Of a stretch of DNA of 64,000 nt, positions 39,280 to 48,955 are shown in pieces. The stretch is from Anaerolineae bacterium (GTDB lineage: Bacteria; Chloroflexota; Anaerolineae; Aggregatilineales; Phototrophicaceae), in NCBI GenBank assembly GCA_022821805.1, contig JAJECX010000042.1, positions 1 through 64,000 on the forward strand, written 5' to 3'. The notes beneath the pieces are model-generated. The model was not told the DNA's origin and did not search any database. It saw only the letters and a list, made by a program, of their open reading frames with translations. The translations under genes and the position numbers were made by a program. How positions within the stretch are numbered: the first letter of the stretch is position 1; every line of letters starts with the position of its first letter.

Positions 39280-40032
39280 TCATGATAGCCGGGTGATGGA
39301 GATCTCGCGCAGCTGAAGCGATTGCGGATACGGGATTTCGAGCAAGCCATGCCCAAAGCGACCCCTGGGCGTGACGATCGCGTATTGATTGTCGATCCAG
39401 GCGATGAAGCCGAGCGGGCTGCGCGGAACCCGGCGAGCGCGCAGGACTACTTCACCGTCGACCGCAAATACTGCGCTGCCCGCGCGCCATTCTATGCTGT
39501 AGCGGTGGTAGCCTGTCAGAAGAGCCGAGTCCAAAGCCACTTCGGAGACGCCGATGGCCGCCTGCCCCAGCGGCCAAAGCGCATCAAATAGCCGGCGGCT
39601 GCGCATGAGCAGAAAGCCGAGCGGCGCGACCGGCAGAAGCGCGCAAAAACGCCAGTTCTTCGCGTCAAAAGTCGCCGCTTTCCAACCGTTGCCGGGCTGG
39701 CTCTTCGCCAGGCAGATATCGTTCGCGGGTCCGCCAAAGAAAAACCAGAGCGCTTGCGGCAGGCGGAAGCCGCGCTCGCCGGGCGCAAAAGCATGATTCC
39801 AGAAGCCGAATCCAGCGGTTCCGCTGATCTCGCCAACGGCGCGAGCGCGCAATTCGAGGCGCAGCGGCGGTTCATGCGCGAAGTCGCGGACAGTCGCGCG
39901 GTAATCGCTGATTTGCGCATCGTGGTATACCGAGGCTCGTCCCGGCGCAAGCGTAAGGCTGACCTCATCGGCGATCTGACGAACCGCGCCGCCGCCGAGT
40001 TCGGTCTCGCGCCACAGATTTGGCGAAGGCAT
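39280..40032 (-). CDS. Uncharacterised concanavalin A-like / GH16-like fold protein
   Basis: GTAGFGFWNHAF...YHRYSIEWRAGSAVFAVDGEVVLRARRVPRSPLGFIAWIDNQYA resembles a laminarinase/lectin jelly-roll. Confidence 0.5.
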   Translation of the reverse strand: MPSPNLWRETELGGGAVRQIADEVSLTLAPGRASVYHDAQISDYRATVRDFAHEPPLRLELRARAVGEISGTAGFGFWNHAFAPGERGFRLPQALWFFFGGPANDICLAKSQPGNGWKAATFDAKNWRFCALLPVAPLGFLLMRSRRLFDALWPLGQAAIGVSEVALDSALLTGYHRYSIEWRAGSAVFAVDGEVVLRARRVPRSPLGFIAWIDNQYAIVTPRGRFGHGLLEIPYPQSLQLREISITRLS

Positions 40033-40038
40033 CGCGCT

Positions 40039-41196
40039 TCACCTCACGACGAAATTGCAGCTTTCCTCTTCGAATTCGGTATCGGTGCCAGGTCCATAGG
40101 CGGCGTAGCCATCATTGATGGGGTTGCGCCAGGTGACGCGATAAGTGATGACATGCGGACCGGCTTCCAGCGGGCCGTAAGGCACATACCAGTAGACAAC
40201 ATGCTGATTTCCGCTGCGAGAAGGATTAATGCGATACCGGTTGACATTCTCTATGGTCAGGCCATTGATGCGCAGTTCGTGCGTGGCGTTGGTCATGTGC
40301 TGGCGCAGATAAGCCTCGCTGCTGGCGAACCATGCCCAATAGATTCTGATGGTCGATCCCGCCGTCAGATTTGAAGGCGCGTCGATGCCGAAGGCGGGGT
40401 CATTGCAGAAGGCGAAGACGTTGACATTGAAGCGCGGCGTCGCCGGGGGGCGCGCAGTGGGGGCGCGCGCCGTGGGTGTGCTTGCCTGCTCTTGCGGCGT
40501 GCTGGGCGCGGCATCGGCGGTGGCGGTTTGGTCGGCGCCGACCAGCACTGTGGCGGTCAGTCTCATCGCATCGACATCAGCGATTGGCAGGTTTATGACC
40601 AGGATGCCGTCTTCGGTTTCCGCGCTTTGGTCGGCGGCGCCAACCTCTACAACGATTCGCGTTTCTTCGCTCAGCCGCTGCGCCTCGCCCTCGCTCGACG
40701 CATCCTCAGGCGGCGGACCCTCCAGCCGGAGCAGGGACGCGCTCACCCAGCCTTCCTCGCCATCTTCCAGCAGCACTTGATACCAGTCCTCGTCGTCGTT
40801 CTGCCCGATGACCTGCACGCCACTTTCGGGCGCCAGCGACCCTAACGCGGCAAATTGTGTGCCCGGACCGCTGCGGACGTTGACGCGCCGCTGCGAGCGA
40901 ACGACAGCGAAGACCGTCGGCGTCGCTGTTGGCTTTGCCGTGCTGGTCGGCGTCGGCGTCGCCGTCGGCGTATTCGTCAGCGTAAAGGTCGCGGTGGCGG
41001 TTGCTGTGAGCGTCGGCGTGGCGGTATCGGTTGGCGGCGAAGTCGGGGTTGCCGATGGTGTTGAAGTGGCGGTGGCTGGCAGCAGCGCTTCCAGGCTGCA
41101 ACCTGCGAGCGCCATGCACATAGCCAGACCAGCAATCAAGCGTCGCAGTTGTAGCGCGCGCAATGCTAAGCGAATATGCGGTCTTGCGGCGGGCAA
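40039..41196 (-). CDS. Lipoprotein with Thr/Pro-rich linker and bacterial SH3 domain
   Basis: Lipobox LAGCS; TPTxTAT linker; RRVNVRSGPGTQFAALGSLAPESGVQVIGQNDDEDWYQVLLEDGEEGWVSASLL (SH3_3). Confidence 0.85.
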   Translation of the reverse strand: MPAARPHIRLALRALQLRRLIAGLAMCMALAGCSLEALLPATATSTPSATPTSPPTDTATPTLTATATATFTLTNTPTATPTPTSTAKPTATPTVFAVVRSQRRVNVRSGPGTQFAALGSLAPESGVQVIGQNDDEDWYQVLLEDGEEGWVSASLLRLEGPPPEDASSEGEAQRLSEETRIVVEVGAADQSAETEDGILVINLPIADVDAMRLTATVLVGADQTATADAAPSTPQEQASTPTARAPTARPPATPRFNVNVFAFCNDPAFGIDAPSNLTAGSTIRIYWAWFASSEAYLRQHMTNATHELRINGLTIENVNRYRINPSRSGNQHVVYWYVPYGPLEAGPHVITYRVTWRNPINDGYAAYGPGTDTEFEEESCNFVVR

Positions 41197-41350
41197 GATT
41201 CAGGCTCTCCTCTGCAATCAACGCCGACCAGAACTGGACGTATTGATACAGATTACGACATCCTCTTTGCTGAACCATTATAGTGGCGTTCCGCGAATAA
41301 GCGCAAAGCGCTGGGGCAATACTCGCTCGTGAAACGTGGACATATCGCTA

Positions 41351-41379
41351 TTGACTTATACCGGCGGGAGATTTATCCT
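41351..41379 (+). promoter_or_regulatory. Promoter for tRNA-Arg
   Basis: TTGACT (41351-41356), 17-nt spacer, TATCCT (41374-41379). Confidence 0.65.
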
Positions 41380-41392
41380 GATTAATGTAAAA

Positions 41393-41465
41393 GTGCCTGT
41401 AGCTCAGTGGATAGAGCACTGGTCTACGGAACCAGGTGTCGGGAGTTCGAATCTCTCCAGGCACG
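41393..41465 (+). tRNA. tRNA-Arg (anticodon ACG)
   Basis: Cloverleaf GTGCCTG/CAGGCAC acceptor, GCTC/GAGC D-stem, CTGGT-CTACGGA-ACCAG anticodon arm, GGGAG-TTCGAAT-CTCTC T-arm; CCA not encoded. Confidence 0.95.
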
Positions 41466-41472
41466 ACTGATA

Positions 41473-41499
41473 AGCCAGCCCGCAGGCTGGCTTTTTCTT
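41473..41499 (+). terminator. Intrinsic terminator of the tRNA gene
   Basis: AGCCAGCC-CGCA-GGCTGGCT followed by TTTTCTTT. Confidence 0.9.
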
Positions 41500-41602
41500 T
41501 GCCTTTCGCCAGTCGATAATGGTAGCGAATCAGTAGAGTGTCTGTCAGGCGTAGGCTATACTTGGATTTGATGTGAAATTGAAAAGGTTAGGGGCAATAG
41601 AA

Positions 41603-42505
41603 ATGGCCGAGAATGGCTATAGAGTCGCGCCCAAGGGGTTCACGACCGAGCAGTGGGAAACGTTCTTGCGCGATGGCATCATCATCATTGAGGATGCGCT
41701 CTCGCAAGATGAAATAGACGAATACCTGGCGGCGATTGATCGCCTCACATCGGCCGACCCCGATTATAAAGACGGCGACCGCTTCTATCGTGACAATTTC
41801 GTCGAGTTGGACCCAACGCTGACGGGGCTGATTGATCATCCGCGCCATGTCGGCTACGCCTACGACATCTATGGAGAATTGCTCAAACTGCACGAGACGC
41901 AGTTGTTCCTGCGCGAACCAATGCAGGTCCAGCGCAACAAGTGGCACCCGGACGGCGCGCGCGTCGTGCCTTATGGCGTCTTTTCGCCCGTGCTGCCATT
42001 GCAGATCAAGGTCGGTTATTGGCTGACCGATTTGCCGAGGGCGGATATGGGCAATTTGGTCGTCTTGCCCGGCAGCCACCGCACACAATATCAGGAAGCC
42101 TACGACACCTACGACACATTGCCCGGCGAGCTGATTCTGCAGGTGAAGCGCGGTACAATGACGGTGATGCACAGTAGCATCTGGCACAAGGTGGAGCCGA
42201 ACCTCAGCCAAGTCACACGCAAGAACTTCTTCATCGCCTATTGCCCGGCATGGGTCACAGCAGCCGACCGCATCCACTCCGACCCTGAATGGCTGAAAAC
42301 CCTGAATCGCGAACAGCGCATCATCATGCGCAACTACACATACGGCTATGACTACGCGAAGCCGCCCAAAGAAGATTTCCCGCTATTTCTCGATCGCGAA
42401 ACGGGCTTGGATCACGATCCAAACGTTTACCACGCGCGCGTGGTCATGGAGCGGCGCAAGCGCTTGACGTTTCATGAGAAGCTGAACATGGCGGTCGAGG
42501 CATAA
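41603..42505 (+). CDS. Phytanoyl-CoA dioxygenase (PhyH)-family Fe(II)/2OG oxygenase
   Basis: FLRDGIIIIEDALSQDEIDEYLAAIDRL; iron ligands KWHPDGA (HxD) and SSIWHKVEPN; PGSHRTQY. Confidence 0.9.
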   Translation: MAENGYRVAPKGFTTEQWETFLRDGIIIIEDALSQDEIDEYLAAIDRLTSADPDYKDGDRFYRDNFVELDPTLTGLIDHPRHVGYAYDIYGELLKLHETQLFLREPMQVQRNKWHPDGARVVPYGVFSPVLPLQIKVGYWLTDLPRADMGNLVVLPGSHRTQYQEAYDTYDTLPGELILQVKRGTMTVMHSSIWHKVEPNLSQVTRKNFFIAYCPAWVTAADRIHSDPEWLKTLNREQRIIMRNYTYGYDYAKPPKEDFPLFLDRETGLDHDPNVYHARVVMERRKRLTFHEKLNMAVEA

Positions 42506-42613
42506 GGAAACGCCGTCCGGAGCGTCTCTCACAGAAATGCGCCGTCGCCCAGCCGCTACGACGGTAAGGATTCATGCGATAGTCGCGGTAAAATAAGGCA
42601 GATTGGAAGCCTG

Positions 42614-43561
42614 ATGAGCAAGACTCCACATGCCATAATCGGCGTAGGGGGCCAGCCGAGCCCTCGGCTGACTCATCGCCAGGCGGAGTCTCTTACCGGT
42701 TTCGTCATGGCTTCTCCCTGGATTCTGGGCTTTCTCTTCTTCGTCGCTTTTCCCATGATCGCCAGTCTCTACCTGGCGATGACTCGCTGGGATATCTTTA
42801 CATCGCCGAAATTCTTGGGCATGGAGAATTTCGAAGTTCTGCTGACGGACGATCATGTCTTCTGGAAGTCCATGCGCGTCACCACCTTGTTCGCCGTCTT
42901 CAGCGTTCCACTGCAGATCGCGGTGGGCCTCGGGCTGGCGCAGCTGCTCAACCAGAAGATCCGTTTGCTGGGTATGTTTCGCTCCATCTATTATTTGCCA
43001 TCAGTGCTGAGCGGCGTGTCCATCGCGATCATGTTCCGCTGGATATTCGGCACACAGTACGGTCTGCTCAACGGCGCGCTGAAATTGCTGGGCATTGAGC
43101 CCGTTTCTTGGCTTGGCGACCCAAATATCGTGCTGCTCAGCTTTATCCTGATGAGCATTTGGGGCAGCGGCGCCAATATGCTCATCTATCTGGGCGCGCT
43201 GCAGAGTGTTCCCACAGAACTGTACGAAGCAGCCGAGGTGGACGGCGCTGGTTCAGCCAGAAAGTTCTTCAAGATTACGGTGCCGATGATTACGCCGGTG
43301 ATATTCTTCACCTTAATCAACGGGATCATTCAGTCGCTGCAGGAGTTTCAGACGCCCTTCATTTTAACCGGCGGCGGTCCTGCGGATTCGAGCCTGTTCA
43401 TCGTTCTGTATTTGTATCGCAACGCCTTCCAATGGTTCCGCATGGGTTACGCCTCTGCCATCGCCTGGATCATCTTTGCCTATGTGCTGGCGCTATCACT
43501 CTTGGTTATGAAATCATCTAGAGCCTGGGTCTATTACGAAGGTTCTCTGAGAGGACGTTGA
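42614..43561 (+). CDS. Carbohydrate ABC transporter permease (MalF/UgpA type)
   Basis: Multiple TM segments; EAA motif YEAAEVDGAGSARKFFKITVPMITPVIFF. Confidence 0.93.
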   Translation: MSKTPHAIIGVGGQPSPRLTHRQAESLTGFVMASPWILGFLFFVAFPMIASLYLAMTRWDIFTSPKFLGMENFEVLLTDDHVFWKSMRVTTLFAVFSVPLQIAVGLGLAQLLNQKIRLLGMFRSIYYLPSVLSGVSIAIMFRWIFGTQYGLLNGALKLLGIEPVSWLGDPNIVLLSFILMSIWGSGANMLIYLGALQSVPTELYEAAEVDGAGSARKFFKITVPMITPVIFFTLINGIIQSLQEFQTPFILTGGGPADSSLFIVLYLYRNAFQWFRMGYASAIAWIIFAYVLALSLLVMKSSRAWVYYEGSLRGR

Positions 43562-44424
43562 TGGCCGTGATTGCCGCAGCGAAGAATCGTAAACGGAGCG
43601 AGCGAATTCAAAAGCTTGTCGTCTACGCCATTTTGCTCACTGGCGCGGTCATTGTCCTCTTTCCCTTCCTCTGGACCTTCTCAACATCGCTGAAGACACC
43701 GGATCAGGTTTATCAGATTCCGCCAAGGCTGATCCCAGAACCGGCGGCGCCGGAAAACTATGATCGCGTTCTCAATGAGCGTCCCTTTGGGCGCTGGATG
43801 CTGAACTCGTTTTTCGTGGTTGCGCTGTCGACAGTCGGCACACTGCTCTCCTGCAGCATGACTGCATTCGCCTTTTCGCGCTTGCGCTGGCCCCTTCGCG
43901 ACAAACTGTTTCTGGTGCTGCTGGCTACGATGATGCTACCCGATCAGGTAACGCTGATACCGACCTTCATCATCTTTAAGCAATTGGGCTGGGTAAACAC
44001 ATATTTGCCAATCACCTTCCCCGCTTGGTTCGCGCGTAACGCCTTCTATGTATTTCTTCTGCGCCAGTTCTTTATGACAATCCCGCTGGACTTAGACGAT
44101 GCCGCGCGAATGGATGGCGCGGGTCACTTTCAAGTGTACTGGCGAATCATCTTGCCGATGAGCAAGCCGGCGCTTGGCGTCGCGGCGCTGATGTTCGCGC
44201 AGTTCAAATGGAGAGAATTCCTCGCGCCTTTGATCTATCTCAATCGCAGCGAGTCTTACACCGCGGCCATCGGTCTGCGCACTTTCATGGATGAAACACA
44301 TGGCACGGACTGGGAGTTGATGATGGCGGCGAATATCCTGTTTATGATTCCGGTCGTCACAGTGTTCTTTTTCACGCAGCGCTATATGATTCAGGGCGTG
44401 GTGATCACCGGAGTAAAAGGCTAG
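43558..44424 (+). CDS. Carbohydrate ABC transporter permease (MalG/UgpE type)
   Basis: FLWTFSTSLKTPDQV; EAA motif LDDAARMDGAGHFQVYWRIILPMSKPALGV; C-term QGVVITGVKG. Confidence 0.94.
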   Translation: MMAVIAAAKNRKRSERIQKLVVYAILLTGAVIVLFPFLWTFSTSLKTPDQVYQIPPRLIPEPAAPENYDRVLNERPFGRWMLNSFFVVALSTVGTLLSCSMTAFAFSRLRWPLRDKLFLVLLATMMLPDQVTLIPTFIIFKQLGWVNTYLPITFPAWFARNAFYVFLLRQFFMTIPLDLDDAARMDGAGHFQVYWRIILPMSKPALGVAALMFAQFKWREFLAPLIYLNRSESYTAAIGLRTFMDETHGTDWELMMAANILFMIPVVTVFFFTQRYMIQGVVITGVKG

Positions 44425-44471
44425 AGAGAGGAGGCGCAGCGACCAAACAGAAGCAGGGCAGTTTAAGAAGG

Positions 44472-45776
44472 ATGAATTTGCGACTGGAGGAAATGATGAA
44501 TAGCAGGTTTACAAGACGCGATTTTCTCAAGCTGTCGGCGATGTCCGGGCTGGGCGCGGCATTCGCGGCTTCGCCCTTTAGCGCGCTGGCGCAGGACATG
44601 GTTACTGTTCGGCTTACCGCATGGGGCAATCCGACGGAGTTTCAGGCGCGCGAGGCGACCCTGGCGCTATTCGATGAAATGCAAGATGCCATCGATGTCG
44701 ATTTCATTCACATTCCGTCGGACTATCTGACCAAGATACTGACCATGATCGCTGGCGGCGATTATCCCGACGTGATGTTTCTGGGCAACGGCGATGTGAT
44801 TCCCTTCGTGTCTCGCAATCAGCTGCTGCCGCTTGATGACTTCATGGCGCGCGACAACTTCGACACATCGGACATTTCGCAGCAGAATCTGAAGCTGTAC
44901 AACGTTGACGGCGTCCAGTACGGCTTCCCGGTCGACGCGCCAAATCAGCAGCTATTTTACAACAAGACGCTCTTTGATCAGGCAGGTATCGAGACACCGT
45001 CTCCCGACTGGGAAGACGATTCGTGGAATTGGGAAGCCTTCCTGGAAAAGGCAATAGCAGTCACTGATAAAGACAACGGCATCTGGGGCTGGCAAGTGAA
45101 AACCGGCTTTCGCGCCTGGTGGATTTGGGTCACTGCCAACGGCGGCGAATTCTTCAACGAAGACGGTACGGAATGTGTGCTGAACTCGCCGGAAGCGGTC
45201 GAGGCATTCCAATTCCTGGCTGATCTCATCCATGTTCACGAGGTAGCGCCGCCCTTGGATGTGGCGAGCGAGCTCGGCTCGAATGAGCTATTCCAGTCGG
45301 GCGTGACCGCGATGGAGACCTGGTGGCCCGCCATCGGCCGGATGCGCTCTAACATCGCCGACAGATTCGAGTGGAATGTGGCGCCACATCCGGGCGGCAA
45401 AGCGGGAAAGTCAACCGCGGGCGGCGGCACTGGTCACACCATCTCGGCGGAGACGCAGCACCCGGAAGAAGCCTGGCAATTCTTGAAGTTCCTGATCTCG
45501 ACGGACTGCGTCTCGGTCTGGACCGATATCATGGGCATCGTGCCGCCCTTGACGTCGGTCGCCGAATCGGATGTTTTCCTGAAACCGGGTGAGCCACCGG
45601 CCGACATCCTGGTCTTCACCAAGGGCAACGATTACCTGAGGCCCGACCCGCGGCATCCGCAGTTCTCTCAAGCGCGGTCGATTGCGCAGAGCCAACTCGA
45701 GCGGCTTTGGATCGGCGGCGTTACCGCGCAAGAAGTCGCCGACGATATCGTCGCCGAGGTGAATCGCTTGCTATAG
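44472..45776 (+). CDS. Extracellular sugar-binding protein (ABC solute-binding family 1), Tat signal
   Basis: SRFTRRDFLKLSAMSGLGAAFAASPFSALAQD twin-Arg signal; LTAWGNPTEFQAREATLALFDEMQ, MIAGGDYPDVMFLG; follows both permeases. Confidence 0.92.
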   Translation: MNLRLEEMMNSRFTRRDFLKLSAMSGLGAAFAASPFSALAQDMVTVRLTAWGNPTEFQAREATLALFDEMQDAIDVDFIHIPSDYLTKILTMIAGGDYPDVMFLGNGDVIPFVSRNQLLPLDDFMARDNFDTSDISQQNLKLYNVDGVQYGFPVDAPNQQLFYNKTLFDQAGIETPSPDWEDDSWNWEAFLEKAIAVTDKDNGIWGWQVKTGFRAWWIWVTANGGEFFNEDGTECVLNSPEAVEAFQFLADLIHVHEVAPPLDVASELGSNELFQSGVTAMETWWPAIGRMRSNIADRFEWNVAPHPGGKAGKSTAGGGTGHTISAETQHPEEAWQFLKFLISTDCVSVWTDIMGIVPPLTSVAESDVFLKPGEPPADILVFTKGNDYLRPDPRHPQFSQARSIAQSQLERLWIGGVTAQEVADDIVAEVNRLL

Positions 45777-45789
45777 GCTGCAAGACCAA

Positions 45790-45818
45790 CCCCCTCAGCC
45801 AAGGCATGGGCGAGGGGG
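45790..45818. repeat. Intergenic C/G-rich hairpin repeat (copy 1)
   Basis: CCCCCTC...GAGGGGG with GGCATGGG loop. Confidence 0.6.
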
Positions 45819-45844
45819 CCAATTCTATCAGCGGAAGACGCTAT

Positions 45845-47332
45845 ATGACGGAACGCCCCAACTTCATCATTATCATGACCGATCAGCAGCGCGCCGACAT
45901 CTGCCGGCGGGAAGGCTTTCCGCTGGACACCACGCCATTTCTGGACGATCTGGCGCGCCAGGGCATCTGGTTCAATCGCGCTTATACGACGATGCCGGCT
46001 TGCCTGCCAGCCCGCGTCAGCATGCTCACCGGCCGCTATCCGTCGGCGACGCGAGCGCGGACCAATCACAACAGCGAAGACGCGACTTACAGTAGCGACC
46101 TGATTGAAGTCTTGGGTCGCAGAGGTTACAAGACTGCCCTATGCGGCAAGAACCACTCTCCTTTGACGCCCGATCGCCTCGATTACTATTTCCCGTTGGG
46201 ACACGGCGGCGGGCGTGGCGACGAGCGCAGCGATGACGAAAAAGCCTTTGATGACTACTTAATAAGCCTCAACCATCGGGCGGACTTCAATCCGGCGCCC
46301 TTTCCAGTCGAGACGCAGTGCCAGTGGCGAGCGGTAACGGCGTCAATCAACTGGATTAAGTCCTTGGATGGCGCGCAGCCCTTTTTCCTTTGGCTGTCCT
46401 TCCCCGAGCCGCATAATCCGTATCAAGCGCCGGAGCCCTACTTTTCGATGCACCCGCCGGAATCGCTCCCGCCAAACGCGACTGACGCATCGGACTTAGA
46501 GGGCAAGGGCTTCAAATTCCAGTGGTCGCGGCACATCGGCGAAATCGCCTTTTCCGACTATGCTGAACAGTTGCCGCGCGCTCGCTCCAACTATATGGGC
46601 ATGATCCGCCTCATCGACGATCAAGTCAGGCGCCTCGTCAGTTTTCTTGAAGATATAAACTTGCGGCAGAATACGCATCTAATCTTTTTGTCCGATCATG
46701 GCGATTTCGTCGGTGAATACGGCTTGGTGCGCAAGGGTCCCGAATTGCCCGAGGTCTTGATACGCATTCCCTTTAGCTGGGCTGGTCCGGGCATCGCCCC
46801 GAGCCCTGAACCCCACGACGCCTTCATCTCCATCGCTGACATCATGCCGACGATCTGCGACATGATTGATGCGCCGCTGCCCGACGGCGCGCAAGGGCGG
46901 AGTCTGAAGCCACTGCTGCTGGGCGAGGATTATCCCAAAGAGGAATTCGTCAGCGCCTATGCCGAGCATGGATTCGGTGGCTTGCATTACAGCGCTGACG
47001 ATGAATTCGACCCGGCGGAAGATGGACTGACGGCGGGCGTCGCCTTTGATGAACTAAATGGCTGGTCGCAGAGCGGCGCCATGCGCATGGCGCGCCGCGG
47101 CGACTGGAAGCTGGTCTTCGACATGCAGGGCAATGGCCAGCTCTATGACCTGAGCCAGGACCCGCTTGAGTTGGACAATTTGTTTGACAAGCCCGAGAAG
47201 GCTGTGATTCAGCGCGATATGCTGGCCGAACTGTTGGCTTGGACCTTACGCGTACAAGATCCGCTGCCACACCCGCGGCGGCGCTACAAGTTCAAATCCG
47301 ATCCCAGGAATTACTGGTCGCCCTACCGCTGA
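45845..47332 (+). CDS. Type I sulfatase
   Basis: RPNFIIIMTDQQRADIC; FGly motif PACLPARVSMLTGRYP (CxPxR); FLSDHGDFVGEYGLVRKG; ATG at 45845. Confidence 0.94.
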   Translation: MTERPNFIIIMTDQQRADICRREGFPLDTTPFLDDLARQGIWFNRAYTTMPACLPARVSMLTGRYPSATRARTNHNSEDATYSSDLIEVLGRRGYKTALCGKNHSPLTPDRLDYYFPLGHGGGRGDERSDDEKAFDDYLISLNHRADFNPAPFPVETQCQWRAVTASINWIKSLDGAQPFFLWLSFPEPHNPYQAPEPYFSMHPPESLPPNATDASDLEGKGFKFQWSRHIGEIAFSDYAEQLPRARSNYMGMIRLIDDQVRRLVSFLEDINLRQNTHLIFLSDHGDFVGEYGLVRKGPELPEVLIRIPFSWAGPGIAPSPEPHDAFISIADIMPTICDMIDAPLPDGAQGRSLKPLLLGEDYPKEEFVSAYAEHGFGGLHYSADDEFDPAEDGLTAGVAFDELNGWSQSGAMRMARRGDWKLVFDMQGNGQLYDLSQDPLELDNLFDKPEKAVIQRDMLAELLAWTLRVQDPLPHPRRRYKFKSDPRNYWSPYR

Positions 47333-48804
47333 CCGGAAGCGGCGTCCGCGACAAAGCGGCGGAACCTGGGCGTTTCACCCGGCGCCGGCGAGTTGGTGAA
47401 TACGCCGCGCGCCACCACTGCCTCCCGTCCGCCGAGCGACTCTATCCGCGCCGCCTGATCGGCTTTGGCGCGCCGATCCACCGCCTCCGGATCCAGAATC
47501 TCACGCAATTGCGCTTCGTAGCTGGCGAGCAACTGGCGCGTCCGCGCATCGGGATTGATGGCGAGATCGTTCAACTCTTCGGGGTCAGCAATCAAATCAA
47601 AGAGCTGCGGCGACGCATCGACGTGATAGATGTACTTGTAGCGCCGATCGCGCAGCATGTAATAGGCGTTTTGAGACCCTATCGCGTGGTATTCGGAGAA
47701 AGCCTTTCGCTCCTGCTCATCGCCTTTGGCGATATCCCAGAGAGAGCGGCCGGGCCGCTCCAAGCCATCGTCCGGCGGGGCGCAGCCGACGGCTTCGAGA
47801 ATCGTCGGGTAGCTGTCAATCAGCGAGATCGGCGTATCGACTACCTTTCCTGCTGGCACATCCGGTCCCGACATGATGAAGGGGATATTGGACGCTTCTT
47901 CGTACATGGTGAACTTGCCGTAGATGCCGCGCGCGCCGATATGCTCGCCGTGATCAGAAGTGTAGATAATGCGCGTTGAGTCACGCAGATTCAGCGCGTC
48001 CATCTCCGCCAGCACCTGCCCAATCTGCTGGTCGAGGAAAGTGCAGATGCCGTAGTAGACCGCGTTCAGGCGGCGGATCATCGCTTCGGGGAAAGGCTGT
48101 TCGCTGCTGAAGAAGCGCCGCATGTACTCGTAGGCGGGGTGGCGGGGCCAATCCGCTTCGCGCCACTGCGCCGGCATGGCAATCCGCTCATGCGGGTATA
48201 GGTCGTAGGTATCCGGCGGCGAGAACCAGGGCGGATGCGGCGTCACGAAGGAGAGGAAGAGCGCCCAGGGTTTGTCATCATCGGCGTGGGCGCGCAGCCA
48301 CTTGATTGCATTTTCACGATTGCGGATATCGTACTGCTGGTAGGTCGAATCGGCCGGACCCGCTTCTTCGATCGCGGGCCGCCAATCGCGGCGAATCGAG
48401 CCATCGCGGATGCCGCTGGCGGGGTCGCCGATGCCATCGACGACGTGCAGCGGCTCAATCTCTTCCCGGAATCCGTTGTCGTCATCCGCGCTGCGGAAAT
48501 GCAGCTTGCCGATGGAATCGACGATATAGCCTTCCTCTTTGAGGCGATGTCCCCAGCTTGGCGCCGACCCGTCGTAGGGAAAACCGTTGTCCCAATTCCC
48601 GATCTGATGCACATACTGTCCCGTTGCGAGCGCGGCGCGGACCGGAACGCAGATGGCGCAATTGGTATAGGCGTTGCTGAAGCGTGTTCCGCCCTCGGCA
48701 AGTCGATCGAGATTGGGCGTCTGAACGAGCGGATGCCCGGAACAGCCCATTGCCGCCGCCTGATGTTGATCGGAGATGATGAATAGCAGGTTTGCCGGTT
48801 TCAT
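47323..48804 (-). CDS. Type I sulfatase
   Basis: PANLLFIISDQHQAAAMGCSGHPLVQTPNLDRLAEGGTRFSNAYTNCAICVPVRAALATGQY (CxPxR); YTSDHGEHIGARGIYGKFTMYEEASNIPFI; ATG at 48804. Confidence 0.94.
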   Translation of the reverse strand: MKPANLLFIISDQHQAAAMGCSGHPLVQTPNLDRLAEGGTRFSNAYTNCAICVPVRAALATGQYVHQIGNWDNGFPYDGSAPSWGHRLKEEGYIVDSIGKLHFRSADDDNGFREEIEPLHVVDGIGDPASGIRDGSIRRDWRPAIEEAGPADSTYQQYDIRNRENAIKWLRAHADDDKPWALFLSFVTPHPPWFSPPDTYDLYPHERIAMPAQWREADWPRHPAYEYMRRFFSSEQPFPEAMIRRLNAVYYGICTFLDQQIGQVLAEMDALNLRDSTRIIYTSDHGEHIGARGIYGKFTMYEEASNIPFIMSGPDVPAGKVVDTPISLIDSYPTILEAVGCAPPDDGLERPGRSLWDIAKGDEQERKAFSEYHAIGSQNAYYMLRDRRYKYIYHVDASPQLFDLIADPEELNDLAINPDARTRQLLASYEAQLREILDPEAVDRRAKADQAARIESLGGREAVVARGVFTNSPAPGETPRFRRFVADAASGQR

Positions 48805-48955
48805 GGCGCGTCCTTCGCTTCTGCCGCAAAACACCACGCTGGATCTTAGCATATCCGTCAGAACTACGGCAAGCAACCCGCGGTCGCCGCTTGCTTGCGC
48901 CACACCCTGACGCTACACTCCAGCAGATTGGTCACTGAAAAGCAAGGATTCTCCC

